Origin: Areca catechu
Lineage: Eukaryota > Streptophyta > Magnoliopsida > Arecales > Arecaceae
Direction of reading: 5' to 3'
DNA: 64,000 nt
Assembly (NCBI GenBank): GCA_021397845.1
Contig: CM038045.1
Location: 145,162,638 to 145,226,637 of the forward strand
Shown: one piece after another, positions 47,684 to 57,319 of the stretch
Layout: every line of letters begins with the position of its first letter
Position numbering within the stretch: position 1 is the first letter of the stretch
The notes under the pieces: model-generated
Told to the model about the DNA's origin: nothing
Databases searched by the model: none
Seen by the model: the letters and a program-made list of their open reading frames with translations, nothing else
Made by a program: the position numbers and the translations under genes

Positions 47684-48376
47684 TAAGTTTGAGAAGTGAT
47701 TCTTCTAGCCCTTGTCTTCTAGACTAGGAACTCCAAGAGGGAGTGTCTTTGTCCTTCGGGACATCAAGGGGTGAGAGGCCCTGATTTACGATCCATCTGT
47801 GCAAGCCACCTTCCCACCATCAAGCTTGGATGCCACCTGGAAGATTCACCTGGATGCCTAGCAAGAAGAGCCTCCTCGATCACCATTCTTAGCTCTTTTC
47901 CATCCCTTCTTCCTTATTTCTTAATGATTCCTAACCCTTCATTTGGGTGCTCATAGGTCCTCTAGGTACCACAGACAAAGGATTCGGTCTCCCTTGCCTT
48001 CTGACCATCGGATGGAAAGCCGACGAATATGCAGGGTTGAAGGCTCGATCCTCCAGGCCGCATCCGCGAGAGTGAGTGAACTCAGCATCGGGTGCATCGG
48101 AGTTTTTTTTCAAGGTTTGCATCCCTAATCTCCTAAGTAGGTATTGATTTAGAGCTAAGTTCTACTGGGTTTCTCAATCCCGGGATCCTCTCATTATCCT
48201 TGTTTAGGGGCTATTTTGCTTCCTAAAGTTCTTATGGTTATAGAATCTCTAGATCTGCTCTTTGCTTGTCTTCGGGAATCCTTAAATCCTCCAAAACTTA
48301 AAAAAAAATTAACAAGAAAAAAATCATTTGCATCTCATCATTAGTATAGTCCCGCATCATCCTAGGTCCCACATCA
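47684..48376 (+). other. short leader and family G U5 fragment in E
   Basis: After about 60 bp of leader, one 46-bp-type repeat unit returns (about 47745-47790). Then comes a U5 block homologous, in reverse, to 12650-13010 of solo LTR G (shared CCTAAGTAGGT.TTGAT and GGGTTTCTCAATCCCGGG). It ends TAGTCCCGCATCA plus the terminal CCTAGGTCCCACATCA. Confidence 0.65.
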
Positions 48377-48999
48377 TTCTAACCAAAGGGAGTTCAGCCA
48401 AGGGGAGAGAGGAGGGGATAAGGATGAGCTAGCTAATTCTAGTTAGATCTAACAATCTTTGGTTAGGTGGTTCCAACTAGAAACAACTTATGGGTAGAAA
48501 GTTATAACAACTTGACAAGTGGCTTCTAGATGGCAATGATGTGGCCTCCATTTGCTGATATGGATCATGTGATGTAGCATCCCACTTGTCAAGTTGGTTG
48601 AGATTTGTTGGGGGAATTGAAAGTGGTTTTATGCTCCCCTAAGCTGCTTGATGTGGTGTCCTTCTTTTCCCCCAATGATGCTTGATGAAGTGTCCTCCAT
48701 GTGATGGGAAGATGGTCCACTTATGAAGGTGAGAAGGTGGCATCCTTGCTTGGATTGGGCTTGACTTAGGTGGCATCATGGCATGCTTAAATGTGTGCTT
48801 GACTTGAGTTGAGTTGACTCATGAGGATGGTGGCTTTCTTTCATGAGTCGGCTAATGGATTTGTGCTTCCAGTGGAGTTGGCTTCATGGGCTTGGTGGGC
48901 TTGATTCCAAGGCTCTTATTAAATTTAAGTAGACTATATTAGCTACAAAACCAAAGAGAATTAGTTGAAAATGTTTTCTTCTTATTGATGTCCCCATCA

Positions 49000-49560
49000 G
49001 TTCTCCCGAGGTGGAAGGAGCTCGACTCTATCAAGTAGGAATCAATCTGACTTTGGTAATACTCTAGTAGGTCAGGATCGATTCTTTGTAGGTCCTCTTA
49101 AGTAATCCATGAGTCTTCAGAATCAGGATATCCTTGCCAATAAACCAAGTAGCATTGATAGTCCTTGTTTCGAGTAGTGATAATCTTATCATCTAGGATT
49201 CACTTAATCCTATCTCGCCACTTTGAAAATATGGCTGGTGGATACTCAAGGGTTGGCTCACTCTCAAAGGTAGAATCAGGCCCGAATGGCTCACTAGGTA
49301 TCATTGTTGGTTCATTGTAATCTACTAGGTCTGAAATGTTGAAAGTGGAACTGATACCAAAGTCAGATGGTAAATCTAGCACATAAGCATTTGGTCCAAT
49401 CTTATTTATTATTTTGAAAAGGACATGCACCACGGGCATGTAACCATTCAGGTTTGAGCTTAGTCATGACATAGTCTTCTTCCTGAAATTCTTTGACTCT
49501 TTTACAGGTGTTAATCATATGCTTATAAATTTCATTGCTCAAATGGATTTTCTTGCTAGT
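49000..49560 (-). pseudogene. integrase C-terminus and chromodomain remnant (element D)
   Basis: Minus strand: KIINKIGPNAYVLDLPSDFG, ISSTFNISDLVDY and TMIPSEPFGP (49439-49200). A degenerate chromodomain follows (about 49200-49010), ending against the LTR palindrome. Stops and a frameshift at about 49430 break it. Confidence 0.75.
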
Positions 49561-49748
49561 CATGCTATGCATATGATTCTCACAAACTTGGATACTTATG
49601 CATGGATCACAAGCTCAAATGACACCAAATAACAAAACAAACTCAAATGATACTAAAACAAAAGACAAGCTTAAATGGGTTTTATTATCTAATGACTGAA
49701 CTTTATTATTGGCTAGGAAACAAAAGTTTCTAATTTTCAATATTCCCC
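49561..49748 (-). other. non-coding stretch in element D
   Basis: AT-rich sequence between the fused ORF and the integrase C-terminus. It holds an imperfect repeat of CTCAAATGA.AC.AAA and no frame. It probably represents deletion-junction filler. Confidence 0.4.
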
Positions 49749-50138
49749 TTAAAAGACTTCTAAGACTCTTGCACATAGTATCAGGTAAGTGGCAGTAAAT
49801 CTTAATTTAGTTCCTAACATATGCCATAGAGTCTTAAAGAAATAACTATTAAATGTCACTGGGACCAGATCAATGACATGGTGGATGTCCCAAAATGGTG
49901 AAATAGGATAGGGAAAATGATCGGGGGGTACATATTGAAAATCCTCTACAACTTCTTGGGGTTGATCTTTTCGGATTGTTTCCTGGGTTTCCTTAATGGT
50001 CATTACCCCAATTGGTGACTCCTTAATGATTTCTTGTTTTGAACCCTTAACATTGATTAACATTAATTCTGGGTCCTCTTCTTTTGTCTCCTCGGGTTGC
50101 TCTTCATGATTTTGTCCCTGGACATCCCTAAGGGTCAA
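49749..50138 (-). pseudogene. RT-start / integrase-core fusion remnant (element D, 129 aa)
   Basis: Acidic N-terminus, then EVVEDFQYVPPDHFPYPISP and HHVIDLVP, the segment normally just ahead of gypsy reverse transcriptase. It jumps straight to TFNSYFFKTLWHMLGTKLRF and TATY, which is the integrase core before its third catalytic residue. All of RT, RNase H and most of the integrase core have been removed in one step. Confidence 0.7.
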
Positions 50139-50218
50139 AATTCACATGGGTGATCCTTCCTTGATTTCTTTCTCCACATACTTGGCATTAATTAAATTTA
50201 AACCTTGCTTCTTCTCTT

Positions 50219-51919
50219 TCAAGTCACTAGACCCTCTTTTGATGTTGTCCTTAGGTGGGGTCGAGTTAATGACAAGCTTCTTTCCTTGATGGGTGAAGGC
50301 ATAAGAACTGGATTGACCATATAAACTTGCACATGGTCATATAACCATGGCCTACCCAAAATGATGCCACTTACCCCCATGGGAAGAACATCATACCAGA
50401 CTTGTTCCTGATAGGATTGGATTTGAATTGGAACCTGACATCTGGACTTGATGGGGATTGAAGCAGAATCTATCCAAGAGACTTTATATGGATTAGGATG
50501 TGGAATAGGGGTCAAGCCTAAGTTTTTAAGGGCTTTGGTTGAAATCGCATTGACACAACTCCCATTGTCTATAATGATTTTATAGACTTTCTTCCATCTC
50601 TTGATAAATGTTTGGAGGATGTTAGTCCTTTTCCAATCCTTTTTTTCTTTAGTCTGGGCCAAGATTCTAACACCTGATGTCTTATCATAATCACCTTCTT
50701 CTTCTTCATCATCATACTCATTGATCAGATTGGATTTAGCCTCATATACCTCTTCTTCAAACTCTTTAGTGGGTTCAGTCTCCTCATCAGCTAATTCTCC
50801 TACATGTAAGGATCGGGTAGGGCATTGGCTAGCAAGGTATCCCATTTTTTGGCATTTGTAACATTGGATATTTGGGTTACCACTTCTCCAAATTGCAGGG
50901 GCCTTACCCTTATCAACTGATTGGCTTAATGGGGCTAGAGGAATGGGGCGATTTTGATGTACTTGGTTGAACCCTAGTTTTTGAGTAGGGGCACTAACAT
51001 TAGTTGGATCAGGTTGTCGGATTATTGGTCCCCTATGAAATCTCTCACTATCCTTGGCTATCTGGTAGGCTTGGTCCAGGTCAGTGATTTCCCTTAAAAA
51101 TAGTTCTCTTTGAATCTCTTCTCGCAGACCAGCTCTAAACCTAGATAGTGTTACAACCTCAGATTCATCAATGTTGCACCTCATTGAAAACTCATCAAAC
51201 TTGGTAATATATTATGGCATAGTCTTATTGCCCTGGTATAACCTTTGCCACTGATCTAATAGTCTTTGGTGATAGGACATAGGGAGGTATTTTTCCCTAA
51301 GCTTGATTTTCATGGCTCTCTAGGTGGCTATGGGCATGTCTCCTCTTTGCCTAATTACTCTCTCAACATTACCCCAGTATAACCTAGCCTGGCAGACTAA
51401 TCTCAGTTTGGAAAACTTGAACTTTCTTTCCTCAATCATCTCATACCATTTAAAATATTGGTCCATTTCTCCTTCCTAGTTAATGTAGGCCTTAGGGTCC
51501 AGGCTTCCATCAAATATAGGAGCCTCTAATCGAATATTCCTCATAGCTCTTTCGTCTTGATCTAAGTAGTCCTAGTGAGGTCTCCTGGGAGTGTGCTCAG
51601 GGGTGTAGTCATAACGATGGGCACGGGGAATCGGCCTAGGTGTCTCAGGCTTAGTATGGACTCTATGGGCTTCTTCCATGAAATCAGGATGAAGTCTTCT
51701 TGGATTGTACTCAGGGGTGTGCTCATGATGTTGGACTCTTGGACCTCGGGGAATTGATCTAGATCACTCAAGTTCGGTGGGGGTCTTTTGGGCCACTTCA
51801 AGGGTCCCAATTCTATTTTTCACTTGACTAAATTCCTTGTTCATTTGCCCTAATTGCTTAGTTACAGTATCAAATTTTTCAATCAAGGTCCTCATAAAGA
51901 ATTCAAGATTAGGGTCCAT
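50219..51919 (-). pseudogene. gag-protease remnant (element D)
   Basis: The start MDPNLEFFMRTLIEKFD is at 51919. The gag core includes REKYLPMSYHQRLLDQW near 51300, then an in-frame TAA at about 51210. The frame is then open for 321 codons (50219-51184). That part holds a zinc knuckle CYKCQKMGYLASQC in which the usual His is Tyr, the EEEVYEAKSNLINEYDDEEE linker, and a retropepsin-like domain with IIDNGSCVNAIS in place of DSG/DTG and the flap/end motif GIILGRPWL. It ends before RT. Other stops lie in 51220-51800. Confidence 0.8.
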
Positions 51920-53202
51920 GGGTAAACCAAACTGAGTGTTGGGCTATTGGTATAGGGCTTCAGATCAATTGGGCAAGCAATACAAACCTAGCTTCTAGGG
52001 TTCCTAGACCTAGAAGTTCAAAATACAGGACTTAATTAGGTACTACTTAAGGATGCAATTATACTTTTCACTGGCCAGGTAAGAGGTGGGAATGCGGGAG
52101 GCCCCCCTTGCTCTCGCAAGGACCCAATTAAAGAACTGCAAGTCCTCTTAAAGCATTTGCCATTGGACCTCTAGCTTTAGACACCAATTTCTAAGGAGTA
52201 AGTACAAACTCAAATAGCACTTTGCCTCATCTTGCACTTGAACCCGACTTGTGGGTGTCCCTAGTTTTAGGTTTCTACTCGATTTTAATGATGGCTTAGG
52301 TCAATGCAAATTTGGGTGATTGTTTTGGGCTAAGAAAAAGTAATGACCTCCTTATCTTATGTTATATTGAATGCCCTTAATTGGATTTTGAATTAGATGC
52401 ACAAACAATTCACCAACTAGCTAGCATAACAACTAGTATTAGCACAAACATGTGATTCGAATTCAATTCTAAAAAATTTAAAATTTTAGAAAATAAATTT
52501 AAAATCTCAGATCTAGAAGTCTAAATTTCAAAACTCAAATTTTAAATTTTAAATTCTAAATTTTAGTTGGAAAATTAGTTTTTGGAAGTAGAAGTTATTG
52601 CAAGAAAATTTCAGCAGGTAATAAACTTCCAACTAACTAGTTTTAAAAATTTAAAATTTCAAAAATTTGAAATTTAAATTTGAATTTTTAGATATCAGAG
52701 TTGAGACTCCAGATCCTAAATTTTGAATTTTAATTTTCAAATTTTGGTTAGGAATTTCATTTTTTTGAAAGCTTGTTGTAAAAGTTGTTACAAGAAACTT
52801 CTAGCTAACAAACCCTCAACCATAAAATACCTAAAATTGAAAATTTAAATTCAAAAATTTAAAAATTAAAATATCTTAAGTGGAGATCTCAGATCCAAAT
52901 CTAAAACTTAGAATTTTTTTTTGAATTTTTCTAAAATTTAATGGAACATCTAAATGGCATGATCTAGAATTGAAGCAAAACTAGTTAACTAAAAGAGCAA
53001 CGTGAGATGACGAATTTTAAACTACAAAAATTCTGAAATTTTTTTTATAAATTTTAGATCTCAGATCCTAAGGTCCTAAAATGTGTTTTTTGGTTTTTTT
53101 AACATAAAAAATTACTAAAATTCATGGAAAACTCTGATGAATAATAGAGCAGAAATTTCAGCAACTTGACCTAGTAGAACCTAAAGCTCTGATACCAAAA
53201 AT
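51920..53202 (-). other. leader of element D with primer site
   Basis: Primer site TGGTATCAGAGC (minus strand) at 53186-53197. Near gag (52060-52290) the conserved phrases TGGCCAGGTAAG and CCCGACTTGTGGGTGTCCCTAG occur, but not the second half of the leader hairpin. 52440-53150 is very A/T-rich, made of loosely repeated AAATTT-type words. Confidence 0.7.
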
Positions 53203-54610
53203 CGATGTAGGACATGGAGATGGATGAAATGCATGGACGGTGATGTGCTTCCAAAGATTAATTATCCATTAAGAGCAATGAATTTAAAGCATAAAAATTA
53301 ATCAAAAGAGAGACAATTTCATCCAAGCAAGAAATTGCTCATCAAAATTAAACACCCACATGCTAATCATTTTCAAAATGATATGAAATGGATCTCATGG
53401 CTAGGAAACCATTCCTTAGGTTAAAACACCTTCAAATGACCAGATCCAAAGAGCCAAGAAGAGGTTTTCTTACCAAAAAATGAAGGCTAAGTATTTGGTG
53501 GAAAGGAAGCTCTCAACACTCAAGGATTGAGAACTAGATGGAAAGATTAGCCCTCTCTACTTTAGGACTTACCTTGGCCTTGATTCATGGCATGGAGAAC
53601 TTCATCTTGGACTTGGAAAACTAGAGAAAACCTGCAACAAATCAAGCATTAGACATGGAATAGGAATCAAAGGTTGGAATTGAAATAAATGGAAAGAAGG
53701 AAGGAAGTAGATGATGGCTGGCGGCTTGGAACCAATGGAGCTTGAGATTTGGAACAATCAAGGGCTTCTCACCCTCCAATCTTCACAAGGGTGTCCCACC
53801 CTTTAAACACAAACCCAAGGGCCTCTTGCACTCTTCTCAAACCAAACTTCAAACCCTCAAACTAAGAAGATCTCACTCACTCCATATAAGAGAACAAAAG
53901 GGAGATAAAACAAGAAGAAAACTTTTCTTTCATTAAACCAAGATAGAATTGAATACAAGAGAGGGCATAGGGTGCTATTTATAGGCTTCTAATCCAAGGG
54001 AGTTTGGCCAAGGGGAGAGAGGAGGGGATAAGGATGAGCTAGCTAATTCTAGTTAGATCTAACAACCTTTGGTTAGGTGGTTCCAACTAGAAACAACTTA
54101 TGGATAGAAAGTTTTAACAATTGATATGTGGCTTCTAGATGGCAATGATGTGGCCTCCATTTACTGATGTGGATCATGTGATGTGGCATCCCACATGTCA
54201 AGTTGGTTGGAGATTTGTTAGGGGAATGGAAAGTAGTTTTATGCTCCCCCCAAGTTGCTTGATGTGGTGTCCTTCTTTTCCCCCAATGATGCTTGATGAA
54301 GTGTCCTCCATGTGATGGGAAAATGGTCTCCATATGAAGGTGAGAAGGTGGCATCCTTGCTTGGATTGGGTTTCACTTGGGTGGTGTCTTGGCATGCTTG
54401 AATATGGGCTTGACTTGAGTTGAGTTGACTCATGAGGATGGTGGCTTTCTTTCATGAGTCGGCTAATGGATTTGTGCTTCAAGTAGAGTTGGATTCATGG
54501 GCTTGGTGGGCTTCATTCCAAGGCTCTTATTAAAATTAAGTAGACTATATTAGCTGCAAAATCAAAGAGAATTAGTTGAAAATATTTTCTTCTTGTTGAT
54601 GTCCCCATCA
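53203..54610 (-). repeat. 5' LTR of element D
   Basis: 1408 bp, starts CGATGTAGGAC (TGATACGGGAC in the partner) and ends TGATGTCCCCATCA (54597-54610). It is uninterrupted, so it gives the reference for reading the broken partner. Confidence 0.92.
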
Positions 54611-54795
54611 TGATTGACTTTAGAACATATTTACTAATAACTCTCACTTAGACTAGAGCCAATCTGAGTAGTATTGAATATCCATCTTCTATTTGTGATC
54701 ATTGAACTCTTTGATTCTAAGGGCTTTAGTAAATGGGTCAGCCAAGTTCTCCTTTTCATCAATCTTTTGAAGGTCAACATCACCTCGATCCATAA
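54611..54795 (-). pseudogene. copia element F: RNase H end, polypurine tract and LTR start
   Basis: Minus strand from 54795 reads RGDVDLQKIDEKENLADPFT, KALRIKEFNDH, a stop, KMDIQYYSDWL and a stop, the usual end of an Angela-like copia polyprotein. A purine stretch AAGTGAGAGT (54650-54641) precedes the LTR start. The LTR then continues at 42239 and 32670 across the D and C insertions. The rest of F beyond 54795 is replaced by element H. Confidence 0.75.
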
Positions 54796-56585
54796 TGATG
54801 CAGGATGAACATGCTAAGGATGAGCATAAAAGAATTTTAGATTATATGAGCAATGATTTTCTGATTTTTATTTGGTTTGGTTCCTGAAAAAGACTAAGAG
54901 CAACTAGGGTTTTTATGTAAAGAGTAAAGTTTACCTGCATATTAAGACCTAACAAAGTAATAAAAAAAGTTGGACCTAATGCCTATGTGCTCGAGTTACC
55001 ACCTGAATTTGGCGTTAGCTCAACCTTCAATATCTCAGAACTAGTTGAGTATAGGGAGCCATCAATGATACCCAGTGGGCCATTTGGACCTGACCCTTTC
55101 TTTGAGAGCTAACCCATACCTGAGTGTCCACCCATAAATTGGCTTGAGAAAGAAGAAAGGATTGAGCATATCCTGGATGACCAAGCCGTTAGTTCCCGTG
55201 GATGCGCCGGCTTTCTATCAGATGGTTTTGGGGGCAAGGAAGACCTCCTCCAAGGGTCATAGCACTGGAGGGATCCTGAAAACACCAAAGGTTAGGGATT
55301 TGAATAACAAAAAAATATGAAATCAAAGGTTGGGAGGGGAGAAAATCAGGAGGGGTGTTGAAGATGCTTGGTAGCCTGGAGATTTGATGATGGCAGCCTG
55401 GAGACTTGGTGATGGCAGCCTGGAGGTTGGATGATGGTGGCTTGGCTGTTAGGAGAGGCCGGCTTGACTGCTTGAAGATGGACTCCTGGTGGACTAGGGT
55501 TTTGGAAGTAGGATGTTGGCGGCCTAGGTTGGAAGATGAAAGGAGTCGGCCTAGGGTTTATGAAGATGTTTATGGCAGCCAAGGGTAGGATGGAAGATGT
55601 TTGTGGCTAGGGTTTTGAAGATGAATGGTTGGCATCTTGGGCTGGGGAGGATGGAAGGGTTGGCGGCCTAGACTGGAAGATGGAATATGAAGATGGTTGG
55701 GTTGCACCTCACGTGCCCTCCTTGCGGAGTGAAAAGCTGGGCCTCGCACCCTCTCCCTCATGGAACGTCAATGCATAAATGCATGGAAAATAAAGAAAAC
55801 ACTCATAATTTCATTCAATAATTCATCATTGTAAGAGGGAGGAGGGAAGGGATATTTATAGATTCATCCAGCTCTTTTCCTATCAAAGTTGGAATACAAA
55901 TCTCTGTCAAAGTTGGAGTACAAAATTTGAGAAGGACAAGGAGACTGGAGTCCTTGTAGGACTTGGAGGTTGAACTTCTTGTTGGACTTGGAAACTTGAC
56001 TCGTCTTGGGCTTGGACTGCTTGACTCCATGTTGGACTAGGAGGTTTGGCTTTTTTTGTGGGCTCGGACTGGGTTAGGGTGCCAACTCCTTGGTGGATCT
56101 GGGGTGCCAACTCCATGTGGGACTGGGGGGTGCCAATGCTATGGGCCTGGGACTTGGACTTGGGTGCCACTTCCTTGTGGGTTTGGGCTTGGACTTGGGA
56201 GCCACTTCCTTGTGGGCTTGGACACTGATTCCTGGGGGGCGTAGGGTGCCAATGCTGGTGGGGCTTGAGTAGCTTGAGTGGAGGCCAGGTTGGGTGCATG
56301 AAGCTTCATTTAGTGGGGGTCTGGTGACTCTCTTCTTGGATTTGACTTGAATAAAAAATTATAGGACTCACTTGAACTTAGTGGACTGGACTTAATGGAC
56401 TCAAGGGACTTAACTTTATTACAAGACTCAATTGTCTCAATTGACTTAAGGAACTCAATTGATTTACTTTATTACAGGACTCAGGTGACTCTAGACTCAA
56501 CGAAAAAATGACTGACTTCCCAACACATTAATCAGAGATCCAAATGGAGCCCCGCAATCTTGGTCTGATCCTGGTGTCCTCACCA
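54796..56585 (-). repeat. 3' LTR of element H, rearranged
   Basis: Starts TGATGCAGGATG and ends TGGTGTCCTCACCA (56572-56585), followed by a chromodomain end, so it is a chromovirus 3' LTR. It carries an integrase fragment in opposite orientation (54963-55206) and minisatellite-like words (GATGGCAGCCTGGAG near 55375-55440; ACTTCCTTGTGGG.TTGG near 56100-56260). Confidence 0.75.
54963..55206 (+). pseudogene. integrase C-terminal fragment in + orientation inside LTR H
   Basis: Plus strand: KKVGPNAYVLELPPEFGVSS, TFNISELVEY, SMIPSGPFGPDPFFES, stop, then PPINWLEKEERIEHILDDQA. This is the GPY/F module plus the start of the chromodomain, inverted relative to the rest of H. It replaces a piece of the LTR that in family G lies between the primer-side end and GATGCGCCGGC. 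Confidence 0.75.
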
Positions 56586-57319
56586 ATTCTCTCGGGATGA
56601 GAGGAACTCGATCCTGTTGAGCAAGGGTCAATCTGGCTCTGGTACTGCTCTAGTAAGCCTCGGTTGAGGGCGTTGTAGATCCTCTTGAGTGATCCATGAG
56701 TCCTTAGGTTTGTTGAAAACTGAGCATGCCCTAATAGTAGTTTCTTAACCCTAGGATCCTGTCTTTCTTTACTATTTTGTAGGATCTTGCTATGCGGGTA
56801 GAACTTTAATCGATAAATGAAAACCCTTGCTTATGCTTAGCTTCTTTTCAGGAACAAACCATTAAAAAAAACTAGAAAATCATTGCTCATATAATCTGAA
56901 ATTCTTTTATGCTCATCCTGAGCATGTTCGTCCCACATCAATTTGGTATTTAACAGCTTGGTCATCCAAGATACCCTCAATTCTTTCTTCTTGCTCAGGC
57001 CAATTTGTGGGTGGACACTCAGCTATGGGTTCGCTCTCAAAGAAAGGGTCAAGTCCAAATGGTTCACTAGGTATCATTGCAGGCTCCCTATACTCAACTA
57101 GGTCTGAGATATTGAAGGTTGAGCTAATGCCAAATTTGGATGGTAACTAGAGCACATAGGCATTAGGTCCAACTTTCTTTATCACTTTGAAGGGTCCAGC
57201 TCCACGGGCATGTAACTTCTTCATGGTTCCTAGAGGAAATTACTAAGGTCTAAGCCTAATCATTACAAAATCTCCCTTAGCGAACTCTTTAACTCTTTTC
57301 GAAAATTAACCATGATGGC
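56586..57319 (-). pseudogene. chromodomain and integrase C-terminus of H, with inverted LTR piece
   Basis: Chromodomain end on the minus strand at 56586-56710. Then 56712-56949 is a piece of H's own LTR in + orientation: it is the reverse of 54796-54960 and ends GTTCGTCCCACATCAATTTG, LTR end plus a partial primer site. The minus-strand integrase resumes at about 56950 (GPFKVIKKVGPNAY near 57190). At 57320 element I interrupts it. Confidence 0.7.

Larger units (their letters stand above)
45485..48376. mobile_element. insertion E: chimeric inverted-LTR structure
   Basis: Flanked by a perfect TSD TTCTA (45480-45484 and 48377-48381). Both ends read as LTR U5 ends: TGATGTGGGAC at the left and GTCCCACATCA at the right. 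Inside, in order: an LTR arm in minus orientation (45485-about 46122), a GC-rich centre, the same arm in plus orientation (about 47035-47668), a + strand primer site (47672-47683), a short leader, and the U5 part of a family G LTR in + orientation (about 47940-48359). It is one integration of an aberrant, rearranged cDNA. Confidence 0.75.
42240..48999 (-). repeat. 3' LTR of element D, split by two insertions
   Basis: The parts 42240-42467, 44920-45484 and 48382-48999 align in order with 53203-54610 and add up to about 1411 bp, against 1408 bp for the partner. Ends: TGATACGGG at the left, TGATGTCCCCATCA at the right (48986-48999). Confidence 0.9.
42240..54610 (-). mobile_element. element D: chromovirus with gag-PR, RT deleted
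   Basis: LTRs 42240-48999 (with two insertions) and 53203-54610, perfect TSD TGATT at 42235-42239 and 54611-54615. Minus-strand order: 5' LTR (53203-54610), primer site 53186-53197, leader, gag with zinc knuckle, protease, then a deletion from the start of RT to the end of the integrase core, integrase C-terminus, 3' LTR. It is the only element here with a visible protease. Confidence 0.88.

Noticed and set aside
45485..48376. Insertion E as a DNA transposon with terminal inverted repeats
   Set aside because: The inverted arms contain TATA boxes and LTR ends, and a tRNA-iMet primer site follows the right arm. The TSD is 5 bp and no transposase is present.
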